A DNA stretch of 64,000 bases from NCBI GenBank assembly GCA_032158295.1, contig JASTWB010000024.1, positions 153,501 through 217,500 on the forward strand. The letters are read 5' to 3'. This document shows, in pieces, positions 21,616 through 33,001 of this stretch. A model generated the notes under the pieces. The model was not told the origin of the DNA. It searched no databases and saw nothing but the letters and a program-made list of their open reading frames with translations. The DNA comes from Pycnopodia helianthoides (lineage: Eukaryota > Echinodermata > Asteroidea > Forcipulatida > Asteriidae). The stretch's first letter is position 1; each line of letters starts with the position of its first letter. Made by a program: the position numbers and the translations under genes.

Positions 21616-23341
21616 AATGGCGCTACGCAGCAGAAATGAGTTTCTCTCAACCTGTGCTATGTTTGGCGACAAATTGTTTCCTTTTTCGCCCTTCTGGTGG
21701 CTTGATGGTGATTATGGAATTGAAGACCTAGTTTCACTGAGATGTCTACCTGCTTCAGTTATTTGTATCACTTTTATTATGTGATAAAATGCAAGCAGAA
21801 AAGGATCAACATTGGTTATGTTTTGATCCTACACCGCAATGAACGGACGTGACTTCGGCTTGTCAAGGGCGTTTCAGCCCGGCACTCACGGCAGTGTTTA
21901 TCGGCGCGACACGGTGAATACAACGGTAAGCTTTGTTTCAACATAATCACTTTTCAAAATGAATGTGTCAAGTAGTGACGTTTTTAAAACTAAGGATCGT
22001 TTAATGATCATGGAGGAGGAAGAATTGGGCAATGGGGACTTGGTATGATTTTTGGCTTTGTCACTAGTGTCAGAAAATGGTCAGATTTGATGAATGTGTT
22101 CCGTTCCATCAACAATGCCATAAATATGTTACAACCTTTCGATTAAGTTTCCCCAAAGGTTAAGATTTATAAGTTATTCACTTCCAAAGCAGTATGGGCA
22201 CTTTCCACTTATTAAATTAAAATCATGAAATGTTTTAAGTCTTGAATTTTGTTTAATTTACCAGTTAGTACAGTGATCAAGGAACATAGTCTGATGGCAG
22301 GATGAGAGTCTGATTACTGGGTCAGGACTGGTACACAGAAAGGAGTTGCAGCTGTCAATATGAGCCATCTTTAGTCTTCACTGCTCTTGTCATTTGTCAA
22401 CTATGATTATACCTGGCCAAAATCATGATTATGGATGGTCTTTTCTTGAGAGGTAAATTTACAGTAGTTTATTGAAAGTTCAAAATGACACAAATTATTT
22501 TGCAAGGTAAAACATTTCCAAAGGAATTGAAATAAAACTTCCGGTTGAGCCCATTTTCCTTGTAATTCATTGCATTTTTTGTTGGTATGGATAACATGAC
22601 TTTGCGTAACTAATACTGTGAGACTTTCTATTCAGAGGAATTTACATATTTTTGAAACATTCTAAACATAAGTTATTGTAAATTTGTTCATGCATTTTGT
22701 TCATGCATATTGTGCTATGATTTTTGTAGTGTCATTTTTTTTTTAATATTTAACTTGATAGGTTATGACAAAATGTCTGAAGATATTTTCATCAAGTCAT
22801 ACTATGTTCATTGTTTTTTCTTCATCAGAATACAGCACATCCAGTACCGGAACAGTCTACAGTGAAAATTGTGACACTTGCTGTTATGTTCCATACCTTA
22901 TTTCCCTGCCAAGTCGCTGTATCATGCACCATGGTGGTAGAAATAGTATTTGGCTCAGTTTTGTTAATAGTCTAACTTCACAAGAGGCTTAGACTTGCAT
23001 CTTCATGATGTGCCTTTGTATTGCATAACTATTCAAAACAAGTGTCTTCTAAGGTTTAATTTTTTCTCGAGTCTAAATAAACAAAACGTTCTGTACGGAA
23101 ACCAATATTTAAAAATCAAGCAAGCCATTTATAAAATGCAAATGAAAGCTTACACAATGTTTGACTTATTTGAAGGTTATCATCATCAAATGTAATGAAC
23201 AATCATTGTTTATCCACCGATACGTAATGAGAATCCAAATTTATTTGAAATCCTTTGAACATTTCTAATAATTATAGCTTAATAATGTCAACTTGAACAA
23301 CATAGCTTGTGTGAACTTGTTATTTATGATGAATCAATAAA
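21616..23341 (+). other. Gene-like cargo, copy 3
   Basis: Diverged third copy. The frame around 21640-21784 reads longer than in copies 1 and 2 (KLFPFSPFWWLDGDYGIED...), and the last exon-like segment is uninterrupted. AATAAA at 23336-23341. Because the oldest-looking copy keeps the longest frames, the cargo may once have been coding. Confidence 0.45.
22829..22975 (+). other. Exon-like open segment in cargo copy 3
   Basis: After an acceptor-like TTTTTTCTTCATCAG, 48 codons remain open to a TAA at 22973. The frame has a hydrophobic centre (KIVTLAVMFHTLFPC) and a hydrophobic end (EIVFGSVLLIV). In the two other copies a CGA/TCA-to-TGA type difference stops it after about 31 codons. Family unknown; it may be chance. 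Confidence 0.35.
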
Positions 23342-24371
23342 GAATAAGTTTTCATTAAAAAGGGTCTCTATTTTACTACGCTTAATGGAAACTTTCTTTA
23401 CACGCGTGTAGCGTATAGTTCTGAAAACAAACAGTTTAAAAAAAAACTGTTCCATCTAATTCTCCAATGTACAAAACATATAGAAAATGTTTTTGGATTT
23501 ATTTTGCTCGCAAAACATTATGCCAACGTTTGGCCTAGACCTGACACATATGATAACTCTATGATTGCGAAACAAAATCTGACGCGCATCCCAGTTATCG
23601 TATCTGTATCTGTATCCGTCTCCGTACACTTGCAAAACCTCTGTAATGTTTAAATAAAGGAGACTTTCACAATTATTTACCTCTTATCAAAATCCAACTG
23701 TTTTTCAAATCCTGTCAACACTTTAAAGGAAGTATGACTTAATAAAGTTAGCATGAATTGCAAAGCTTGTGTAAGCATGTGTCTTATTGTCTTTAGTGCT
23801 CTTTCTTAATCAATACAAAAATGTTGCATTAGTGACTGGAATCCTGGATAGAACAATTTTGAATTTCAAATTACAAGCAAATCAAATTACCAACATTACA
23901 TGTCACAAAACCTTCAAACTTCGCACATAGTTAGCTCTTCACAAGCAAAAGACACCGCTTTAATAACACGATAATGACGTCACAAGGTGTTGAATTGAAT
24001 TAAAAGAAAGTTTATTATTTGAAAATATAATACATCATGGATCGTGCTTTTTTTTTTTTTTTTTTTTTTTTTTACAATATATACATCATCAGAGAGGTCT
24101 TCAAAAAATTAAACAAACGCTACAAAGCGTGTGATCTCAATTGACATTGTCTTCTGTTTGAAAACGCATGTAGTAACCTCAACATGTATTTATTTACTGT
24201 GTAACTAAATGTATAAATGTAATAGATTTACACTTTACTTTCTGTGAAATTCCAAAAAACTATCAACAATCTTTTCATCGATTTCATTAAATAGTTTACA
24301 CATTAACACAACATTGACCCCATTGATAACCGAACACCTCGAATTTGTTATCAACAAATTCTTATCTCTAG

Positions 24372-27303
24372 TTTTCTTTTGATTTTCGTCTAATTCGTGC
24401 CTTCATTTCATTCCATGTACATTCCCACATCTCTACATAACTATATTCTGGATCGATACTCTGTAAGAAGGTTTTCTTTTCCAGAGTTTTGAGGTATAAT
24501 TCAGACATAGGCACCATCAAAGTGGGATGTAACACAGAACCCTTTGGGTAACATTTGACGCACCCGTGCCAATAACAACCGTGAAATTCCATTATTTCTC
24601 GCGTTTCTTCGCAAAATCCATCTACTTTGTATTTGCCATTGTGTTTTTCACCCTCGTTTCTGGCATTTTGAATATATTTCCGCTCTGTCTCACTCACATA
24701 CCGTAACCATTCTAGTGCACTCTCCGACTGTTTTTCACAACAATTATAACCTTTTGGTGGTAAAATGGCAATGGTTTTCGGTTCCAAAAAGTTACGCCTG
24801 TATACTAAATTACATGCAGAAGCAATAGTACTACAAGACTTGAATGGGTCGATCCCCTTATCATCATCCCCTTTGGCCGTTACACGTTTAAATAATGATC
24901 TGAATTCCATACAACATCTCTGTAATATGTTCACGTCGCTGATGCAATAAGACAATAGCTCATCGCTCAGCACAAAGGGTTTGTTTAGTCTTTTTTCACA
25001 TTCGTACCATTCGGTAAACTTACGCCTCATGTCCGAGTTTATACTATCTGGGGCGTAGTAAGAAACGTCGGGGAGCGGACCAGTGTATTTCTGATTCTCC
25101 TTTGTGTTGAACAGGTGAGGAAAAAAAACCTTTTTCATTTCAGTTAGGCCAAATGTACCCGGCAGTTTGGAAAGGGCCATCAGAAGAAAATTCAGAGAGT
25201 CTATCACTTTGATATTACACAAACTAATAGTTAAACTATTAATCTTAGCCCCTGTGTAAATGATTTCGGGGGTAACCGCATTATCATATAGGTATTGCAA
25301 AAGAAAAAAACCCATCATACCCCCTTCAAACTGTGCGCTAAAACCAGAGAGTTTTCGTTTGTCCTTGAACTGAAAAGCCATTTGCAAAACTCATCTTTAT
25401 ACGTTCCCCCCCTGAAAACCTTTTGTCTGTCAATCCCACACACCTCACAAGTCATCTGTACACAACACAGATTTGGAATATGTACACCAGTATCCTGCAT
25501 GCATTCAAAGTCAAGAAATATAAACTTTGTGATTTTGTCAATCTGTTTCTTTTCGCCCGAGTTGTAAATTTTTGTTAGTTCTCCAGGTACTTTCATAAAA
25601 CATCTATGTTCAAAATGAACCATTTCACTACATGTTGAGCAATACGTTTTCGCGCAGTCGTGTTTACCAAATCTGCTCTGTAAAGAGGCGGTGACAAATC
25701 TGTCGCACTTTTTGCAGCAGTGGTAGGACTGACAAACCGTTTTGTTATTAGCAATAACCTTCACTCTGTGGTTTTCAAAACACTTCTGGTTCTTGAAATT
25801 ACGGTTACATAAATTACAATACACCCACGCGATTACTGGTTCTGATGAACAATCCGATGATAGGCATCTCTTGCACTCACTCCTGCAAGCTATATGGTAA
25901 GTTATATTTTGATACCCCTTTAGACACGTATCGCAGTAGTAACTTCTTTTCAGAAATCCCTTCATTGATGTTATGAGGTCAAAGTGTTCCCCATGAAGAT
26001 ACAGGTACACTGTTTTTGGTCTTGCTGGTCCCTTGAGTATGCATGCATTCAAGTGGGCGCTTGAAACGACCACGATCCGATAGTCATCAATAACGCCCTG
26101 GAATTTATTTATCTCGTCCAAACCGCATGGACCTACTTCAACACTTGCTTTAACGTGTAAATCATGGGCCATGTATTCCTGTAATCTGGAATTTTTCTTT
26201 TTGATGCTGTTTACTTGAGGGTGATTTTCGTGTATCGCTACACCCGTTACTAGAGCTCTTGCGCAACACATACCCTTATCATTATCTACGATAGTTACAA
26301 TGGATTTGCATTTAGCTATTTTATCACGCAATAACTGTATTCCACCTTTGCTATCACCTCCCTTTCTAGGCATTGTTAAATGAATGAAGTTGATAGATAC
26401 AGTCTCATCCAAACGGATATCTTGGTGTGACTGTAGTACCCGCTCCAAAGTTGCCATAAATTTCTCAAGCGTAAATCTGTCCATCCTAATAAATGGAATT
26501 GATATGGGTGTGTCTAATGAGGGTGTATCAAAAACAAATATTACCATATCATCGGAATGTGCATAAACCGTTACTTGTTCTAACAGATCTTCAAATATTC
26601 TACTTAGTACATACAGAATTTCTGAATACGGTAACTCATCTAAATCATTAATTTTTACTTCATAGTTATAGATTTCGGCTTTAAATTTTTTATTTGATCT
26701 TTGTTTTACCCCAATCACCTTATAATAATCTTGCGCCGGACTTTCTTTATGGCGTTTTCTCGGCGATTCTCCTTCCTCGTCTTTAACCGATTCTTCGACG
26801 TCGCGAAGCTCCTCATCACCGTCATCACTGTTCTGCGTTTGGTCCTCGGTTCTCCTCTGTCCTCCACCAGCTCCTTCCGCGTCTTCAAGCGATTCCCCCA
26901 GTTCCTCGTCATCGTCACCACTCTTCTGCGCTTGGTCCTCCGTTCTCTGCTCCCCTACACCCGTTTGGTTGTTCTCCTTCTCCCCCTCCTCTCGTTCCAA
27001 AAATATTTGAAAGTGTTCGTTTAGGTGGTCTCTAAGAGACTCATCCAGTTCAAAGTTCTGCAGAATGTAGTTGAAGTCATCCTGACTAGCGCATTGTGTT
27101 ATAAGTCTATATACGTTTACGCCAGCATTCTGTTCGTAGTTCTCAACGTCGTTGATTTCATCCAAATTTAGACCTAACTCATATAACTGTTGAAATCTCT
27201 CATTCAGGTAACGTTTCTGAGCTTCATCCAATTGAAAGTTTTCGGTAATGAAATTAAAATCCTGGTAACAGTCGCACTGTGTTATCAAATCGTATAAATT
27301 CAT
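24372..27303 (-). pseudogene. Polinton DNA polymerase B, N-terminal and exonuclease half
   Basis: Starts at the ATG 27303-27301. Residues 1-90 hold two copies of a repeat of about 45 residues (each with LITQC and an F(Q/E)LDE segment). An acidic linker with DDDEE/DDGDEE follows, then a conserved region with several Cys pairs (CDTC, CKRC, CNLC, CKKC, CSTC) that looks zinc-binding. Exonuclease motif I is IFLDFECMQD. Beyond a one-base frameshift in a G run near 25325 come Exo II (DSLNFLLMALSKL region) and Exo III (YCISDVNIL), then HGCYWHGCVKCY just before the palm domain. The gene is then cut by the Helitron-like nest at 24371 and resumes at 8102 in the same frame. Its N-terminal extension is long for family B, as is usual in Polintons. 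Confidence 0.92.
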
Positions 27304-27347
27304 TGTCGCTACTTATAACTGTTCATTGCTTGGTCGATGAATGAACT

Positions 27348-27704
27348 TTACGATTTTAAAGCGATCCACTGATTAATATCTAAACCAATACCTTTGATTG
27401 TTGGATATAGCGTATGGTTTACAGTGGTCAAAAAACTACGGATGTCTAATATAAAACGATTCTGGTAATAACATACGCTAACGTATTCTGTCTTACCCAG
27501 ATGTCTCATATTCTTATCGTCGCAATATACCGATCCCGAAATGTTTGGTCTGTTTATATACACATTATTTTGTATTATTCCATCGTCACGCGAGAGAGCT
27601 TGAGAAATGGTCTCATTATTGTATTGACACGAATAAGATATGGCTGTGATGTTACAACATAGTGCAATTAGAAATAAAAACAGACAAAAACGCACGCTCT
27701 TCAT
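27348..27704 (-). CDS. Secreted protein gene at the Polinton 5' side
   Basis: An intact open frame of 118 residues from the ATG at 27704-27702, starting MKSVRFCLFLFLIALCC, a clear signal peptide. The mature part has four or more Cys (SYSCQYNN, VYCDD, SVCYYQ) and several N-glycosylation sites (NET, NIS, NHT). It ends 45 bases before the polymerase start on the same strand and is likely Polinton cargo. No family was recognised. A host gene is possible but less likely given the spacing. Confidence 0.5.
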   Translation of the reverse strand: MKSVRFCLFLFLIALCCNITAISYSCQYNNETISQALSRDDGIIQNNVYINRPNISGSVYCDDKNMRHLGKTEYVSVCYYQNRFILDIRSFLTTVNHTLYPTIKGIGLDINQWIALKS

Positions 27705-29285
27705 GTTAAAACTATCCAATCACAAGCGCTCAGAGGAAGATAAAAGCGACCACTCCTTAAGAGGATATCAATATAAATGAATTTTACTCAAACCAAATAA
27801 GCTTGTTAAAAGATTTCTTGTTTCAACACGTTCTTTTAAAAGACAACAACAACGTATGAGGATGTGACGTCACGTTTCTAGCTCACTCGTCTCATCTTCT
27901 CATTGTCAAACTATGGCTTGTTATCGCCCGTAATATTCAGTAGTCGACGGACAATGGGTTATTAACGCATGTAATATTCAAAAGTCCACTAACAATAGGC
28001 CCAGCTGCGGGTAATTATCAATAATTATCGCCCTTATTATTTATACGTCCGAACAGGGAACAGGTGCGGGTTATTTTCGCCATGTCCAAGCCTAAAGCTT
28101 GACGGTTACGTCACCACTCGTACGCGTAAAGATGCGGGTTATGACAGTGACTTTTTCGTTCATTAGTCATCTCGGGTCCTATTCCCCCAACGCTTTACTC
28201 GCCTCATTATATCCTACTCATTAACATCTTATTAACCTCTCATTTATACGACGGTATAAATTTTCCCTATACGCCTACGCTTTCAGGCCTCATTATCTTT
28301 GACCCACCCTCTTCATGTATTCACGTATTCCTCCGGATACAGGTCAAGCGCCAGTATAATTTTTTTCCTATCCTCCCACGCTCAAGGACCTCATTAGTAT
28401 TAATTTATGTAAATTTATGCGGTCAAAGGTCATTTGTCGGTATATCCGCCCGCTCAACTACTAAGGTTTTTAAATATAAGTTTGTATTTTAATTACACAT
28501 TTAAGAGTAGGCCCCCTTTACCTTGACACAAGGTGGCGCTGTTCATGACGTCAATCAAGGCACGATATTTGAAGAAGAAAAAAATGTTGTGCGTATGCGG
28601 ACGTCACCCACATCACAGTATACATGTACTAGCTAGCGTATACTAGCTGGCACATCGCGCCGAAAACGACGTCGTTAGTCTGACTTTCGCGGCCCACAAC
28701 CGCTTATACTTGGGATCTGCAGGAAACAAATGCAGACTGACCCCATCATTAGTTGTTTAGCTGCATACAGCAGCAATACACCTGGTCGGCATGGCCGGAA
28801 AATGCAAGAAAACTCCCCCTTTTTCGAAACGTAGAAGATCACTACTGGGACCTACTTGCACGTGTGTTTGCAACGTAAACGCAAGCAAATTCGAGGGGGG
28901 GGGTCGATGTTCGATCGAGGCGAAGTCTGCCTTGATTGACGTCACAAAAGAGGATGGGCAGAGTCACCCCCGAACAACTTTATCTATTTTGTTTACATAT
29001 AAATCCTCACAAACAATTACTCAAAAAATTGTTTTATTGTTAATATACATAAACTCTTATGTTTAAAAAAAAAAAAATCTATTTCCAGGTGACTTTAAAA
29101 GTTTTACTGCTCAACAGACTAATTTGGTCTGGCTTCTCCCTGTCAAGCTGTCCGCCTTAGGTAATCTTAATAGGATAGCAATATTCCTGACGGCGTAGCT
29201 CTTCAAGTCATTGAAGCACTCAAACACCCCCACCACGATAAGGTAAAGTCTGATAGGGGGTGATAGAGTAAGATTGCAAGCAAAA
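27705..29285. other. No confident gene; possible Polinton end region
   Basis: No terminal inverted repeat was identified. The stretch 27840-28700 is richer in CpG and ACGT-type motifs (GACGTCAC, TACGTCAC). Short open frames at 28757-29066 lack domain content. 29111-29285 is downstream of the Ig gene 2 stop and may be its 3' UTR. Confidence 0.4.
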
Positions 29286-29408
29286 CTATTTAAGCAAAAC
29301 CTTACAAACTCCATTCTCCTTTACTGTTTGATGTTTAGTATTTCTGTTGTTCGACCTTTTTAAATAGAGGAAACGCGTCCGGTAGTAAAGTAGGCCTCTC
29401 ACCAGTAT
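29286..29408 (-). CDS. Ig gene 2, exon 5: cytoplasmic tail
   Basis: The acceptor TTTTTCAG precedes 29408. In phase 0, as required by exon 4, the frame reads ILVRGLLYYRTRFLYLKRSN and runs to TAG at 29288-29286, 40 residues in all. It completes the inner edge of the membrane helix and gives a basic tail with several tyrosines (LLYYRT, FLYLK). No clear ITAM or ITIM. An alternative donor (GTAAGG) inside the exon could give another tail. Confidence 0.6.
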   Translation of the reverse strand: MLVRGLLYYRTRFLYLKRSNNRNTKHQTVKENGVCKVLLK

Positions 29409-29788
29409 CTGAAAAAGTTTAGAGAACAATATTTTTACAATTATTTGTTTACATACCATCAAATAAATAAAACAGTTTCGCGAGACGGTACAACGATATG
29501 TATTCTGGACTCTTAGAATCGGATATATGTTTGCCTAGTACGGGATAAATCATTTAGTTAAATGGGGAATAATTCTTATAGCTCCTGATTAGAAAGATCA
29601 GATTGCTCAATTACCAGTCAATCTACGAATATTTGTAACAAACAATATCCCCTTTTCCCCCGTCCACTACCCCCAACAACCCCCTTAATGTTGATTTGAG
29701 TTTGCCGTGAAATATTGTATTGTGCCTTAAGAATCTTGCCAGTGAATCACATGTTCTTAATTAGTTCGTTATGTAGTTTACCACTTAC

Positions 29789-29928
29789 CCCAATGAATAT
29801 CACACTCAAAACAAGTAGTCCTGATACAACATAGATCCCGACATTATGACCTTCAGAGGATATCAGAGGTTCAGAGGTTGTCGATGATGTTGGTTCAAAA
29901 GAACCAAATCTGGTAGGATTTGTGACTC
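29789..29928 (-). CDS. Ig gene 2, exon 4: stalk and transmembrane helix
   Basis: The acceptor CTTAAAACCCAACAG precedes 29928 and a GTAAGT donor follows 29789. Phase 1 in, phase 0 out. It encodes a Ser/Thr-rich stalk (EPTSSTTSEPLISS) and then a hydrophobic helix (NVGIYVVSGLLVLSVIFIG). The order stalk, helix, basic tail is that of a type I membrane protein. Confidence 0.75.
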
Positions 29929-30254
29929 CTGTTGGGTTTTAAGAAGAAAACAAATTAATAACTATTGGGGTAAATGGAATCAATGCATGATTTATTGGCG
30001 CAACCTATTAATGAGACTACTTTTAATATGTCATTCTATTTTTACAAAAAATATAAACGTTACTTTACATTATGGTAAAGTTAGGTAAGTATTGGTTTCA
30101 ATGATTGTTCATTGCAGTAAGTACTTTGTTTTCTACAGCAGGTAGGGAAATCAAAATTTGCCTGTGTAATTTAAGCAATTTCCATTATTTTAGTTTCAAG
30201 CCCAGCACCTTTCAGAGGGTCTAGGTATGACTTTAGTACCTAGTCCCTCATAAA

Positions 30255-30620
30255 AGATGCATCGGGTATGATACAGCTAACAATAGGGAACATGACAAAA
30301 GTATATACAACAATGTGAAAATGGAGGTAATTATAGAACAAGTCTGTGGAGAGAAGGGGGGTTATTAGAAAAAGCACAGGTTGATCTCTCAAAAAAAAAA
30401 AATTGTTGAGAAAAAGAACGGTAAAAGTTAGCCAGTGGAGAAAACATTATTTACGGAACCTGCGGAGAGAGCGGGTTTTCAAATCCTCTGCGGAAACGGA
30501 TAGGTTATTAACAGATTGATTATTCAAACAACTTATTGGGAAAAAGAAGGGAACAAAAATCAACCAATGAAGAGAACAGGTTATTAACAGTATTTATATT
30601 ACATGAAATAAATAAGTAAG
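30255..30620 (-). mobile_element. Penelope-like element 5' fragment
   Basis: The reverse complement of 30255-30440 closely matches 51860-52045, upstream of the Penelope ORF (shared landmarks: CATCGGGTATGAT, GTATATACAACAATGTGA). It continues with degenerate GGAGAGA/GGTTATTAAC units related to the satellite at 52540. A solo fragment in intron 4 of Ig gene 2. Confidence 0.75.
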
Positions 30621-30692
30621 CAGTAAATTAAATGGGTATGATTACATTTATTTGACACCGGTGTTGATGTTCAGAACAATGCAAAAAAGATT

Positions 30693-31490
30693 CAGGTACA
30701 AATTTCGTCTCTCTACATTGCTTAGTTCATGAGTTATACTGAAACTTAAATCCAAATTTGTTTCCAGCCATTATTCGGCAGTATATTCCTTGCTGGGTTT
30801 ACTACGCAGCCCTTCTTTGCTTAGTTGCTATTGTAATAGCCCTACTCTCTGGCCACTCGCGTCGCTTACAGAATCGTCACAGCCAAATATTTAATTTGAA
30901 TCTAGAGCCCTCGAGACGGGCATTCCAATGGTAAAAAACTTGTAAAAATCTAGCATTTATTTGAAGATGATTTGATCGTGTATAGTTTATGTTTCTCTTT
31001 CGAACAGCATTGTGTACAAAAATCCCGTTAGACATGCGTTTGAGAAGTATTCGGAGTATCGTCACATGCCGGTAATTTCCGGTATGAAGATGGCAGAAAG
31101 TAGCCATGAAGAATTTATTCGGATGCAGGACGATGCAAGGAAGATTCAGGAACAAATCTCGTCTCTTTAGCATGCTTTGTTAATGAGTTATACTCAAACT
31201 AAACTCCAAATTTGTTTCCAGCCAATATTCGGCAGTATATTCATTGCTGATTATATCACGCAGCCCTTCTTTGCTCAGTTGCTATTGTAATAATCCTACT
31301 CTCTGGCCACTCGCGTCGCTTACAAAATCGTCACAGCCACATATTTAACTTGAATCTAGAGCCCTTGAGATGGGATTTCCAATGGTATAAAACTTGTAAA
31401 AATCAAGCATTGATTTGAGGGTGATTTGACCGTGCATACTTTATTCTTCTCTCTCGAACAGCACGGTGTACAGAAATCCCGTTATACATG
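30693..31490. repeat. Tandem duplication of about 445 bp
   Basis: 30693-31049 and 31139-31490 are direct copies (landmarks TTTGTTTCCAGCC, CTCTGGCCACTCGCGTCGCTTACA, TTCGAACAGCA). A partial third copy of the end lies near 33165-33220. The duplication includes the membrane-helix exon-like segment, intact only in the first copy. Confidence 0.8.
30768..30934 (+). CDS. Exon-like segment with a transmembrane helix
   Basis: After a good acceptor (TTTGTTTCCAG) there are 55 codons, phase 1, to TAA at 30932. They read IIRQYIPCWVYYAALLCLVA, continue with a hydrophobic IVIALLSG, then a basic tail (HSRRLQNRH). This looks like the last exon of a membrane protein. It is opposite in strand to Ig gene 2 and no partner exons were found. 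The duplicated copy at 31139-31490 has an in-frame TGA. Confidence 0.35.
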
Positions 31491-31629
31491 CGTTGGGGTG
31501 CGTTTGCGTGTGTTGAATGCTCATTCCATCCTAACTAAAACAACCATTCATAAATACCTGGGACAGTTTATCCATTCTGATTGGACGAGAGGACATCACG
31601 TGGGGGTGTTTAAACGGACGACATAAGTG

Positions 31630-31840
31630 TTTAAACATGGCCTGGCATTTTTTGTCAAAGAGGGCGCTATCACGTTTGCGCGGAGCGCGCAAATTTGGTA
31701 AGCCGCATAGTTTATTTCGCGCAAGTTGGAAACTTGCGTGCGATAGCTTGAAACTTAAGCGCGCAAGTTCGAAAATTGCGCGACGCGGTTTTTCTACACG
31801 CATAGAAATTCAACGCCGAGTCGAGGTGAGCTAAGGCTAA
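31630..31840 (+). other. CpG-rich stretch with open frame and donor-like end
   Basis: Rich in GCGCAAGTT and inverted GCGCG motifs, with an open frame of about 64 codons from ATG 31637 ending at GAG|GTGAGC. It could be a first exon or a palindromic repeat. No domain is recognised. Confidence 0.25.
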
Positions 31841-31931
31841 ACTGTCAGATTTTTTCTCAACTTTTACAGGGACTTTGGATATTTTTAGGAGAAAGGTATT
31901 TATGAATGGGAATCAAAGTGTGTTGAATCGG

Positions 31932-32047
31932 TTTTAAACTAGTGTTTAAACCCGCCGAGGCCTGGTTCTTGATAATATCACTTCGACTTCGTCTCGGTGA
32001 TATTATCAAGAACCAGGCCTCGGCGGGTTTAAACCACTAGTTTAAAA
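31932..32047. repeat. 116-bp foldback element
   Basis: Inverted arms of about 50 bases (TTTTAAACTAGTGTTTAAAC ... and its complement) with a loop near 31982-31996. Contains GGTTTAAAC palindromic ends. Non-coding miniature element in intron 4 of Ig gene 2. Confidence 0.85.
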
Positions 32048-32848
32048 CCTCTTCACCACACATTGATTCCCTTATTCTGAGTCACTGAAACATGGCTTTA
32101 CCCAGATAACTATGTCGTCATCGGTGAACGCACCCTTGCTTGATATTTTTGTATCAACCTTACACGCTGTGGAACTGGAGAAATTGGAGAAATTTAGTTA
32201 GACGCGGTACACTTTTCTGATTAATTTCAAGGTTTAGTTGAGTTTTGTTATGTTAGTTATGCTGTCAAGAAAAGTTTTAGGGAATACAAGTGACAGCGTA
32301 ACAAAACGGTATTTCCGCCGGGACACCGTAAACGTGAGCTTTTCCAATTGCGTATATACGGCACCCTTTTACCAACTTACTTTTTATGCAATGATCACTT
32401 TTGTTGAAATTTAACAATTCAGCAATTATAATTAATATCTATAGTGAATAAATATGATTGATTTTGGAACAGAAAATTGTGAAATTGAAATGACACCGTA
32501 GTCAAGTACACTTAAGTTGTAACACTGCATTACCGCTGATTTCACCATGACTAGAATAAAAATTGTCGTCTAGTCCATGAATCACAATTTATTGATTTGT
32601 GCAATTCATAATCATAGATGTAAAACCAATGTTTGTATGGAGAGAGATTCGCTGTTGCCAGGTTGGTGTTTATATCCCCTTTTTGGAGATTTGCATATTC
32701 CCCTGTTGTTGGGAACATCATACAAACAAACTAAGTTATACCTTTAATTACAGGGATTACTAGAACCAAATTCACTTGGAAATTAGCCCTAAAAGTTTGC
32801 TCACACCCCCACCTTCTGAAAATCGTGGATCCACCCCTAAATACTTAC

Positions 32849-33001
32849 CAGTCACAATATATCGTCCAGTTTTAATGACCGTCACATTGATGCTTCCAAC
32901 CTTCTTGTTGTTTGTTTCACACTTAAAGGTTGAGCTGATACCTTCCAGCGATATCTGAACTGTCGCATATGAGTTAAAGGTGTCGGTAACATAGAAACAA
33001 T
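32849..33001 (-). CDS. Ig gene 2, exon 3: second half of Ig-like domain
   Basis: The acceptor TTTTCCTCCCAG precedes 33001 and a GTAAGT donor follows 32849. 153 bases, phase 1 to phase 1. It begins with a cysteine (CFYVTDTFN) and holds SSTFKCETNN, the F-strand cysteine region, then a G-strand (SINVTVIKTG). Combined with exon 2 it completes one Ig-like domain. Same exon style as 2297-2461 in Ig gene 1. Confidence 0.72.

Larger units (their letters stand above)
8103..24371 (+). mobile_element. Nest of six tandem Helitron-like segments inside polymerase gene
   Basis: The insertion lies exactly between an A (8102) and a T (24372) of the polymerase gene, the A|T target typical of Helitrons, with no target duplication. 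The right end is a hairpin (AATTTGTTATCAACAAATT) followed about 7 bases later by CTAG. Five further hairpin-CTAG ends of the same type lie inside at 11742, 15332, 16915, 19491 and 20667, all in the same orientation with no other DNA between units. Helitrons end in CTRR with a preceding hairpin. The left end starts TTGAG rather than the usual TC, and no Rep/helicase gene is present, so the segments are non-autonomous and the class is inferred from the 3' ends and target. Confidence 0.78.
20671..24371 (+). mobile_element. Helitron-like segment F
   Basis: About 3.7 kb. Carries the third copy of the gene-like cargo and ends in a diverged hairpin with CTAG at 24368-24371, which is also the right edge of the whole insertion in the polymerase gene. 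Confidence 0.7.
4240..27704 (-). mobile_element. Polinton/Maverick element, decayed and split
   Basis: The minus-strand order is secreted protein, DNA polymerase B (two halves), tRNA-like piece, FtsK/HerA-type packaging ATPase, small basic protein, capsid-type C-terminus and adenain-like protease. This set is diagnostic for Polintons (Mavericks, adintovirus-like elements), which replicate by a protein-primed polymerase and can encode virus particles. The integrase, penton and most of the capsid gene are not visible, and no terminal inverted repeats were found. Frameshifts or stops are in the polymerase, ATPase, capsid and protease genes, so the copy is inactive. About 16.3 kb of Helitron-like DNA interrupts it. 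Confidence 0.9.
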
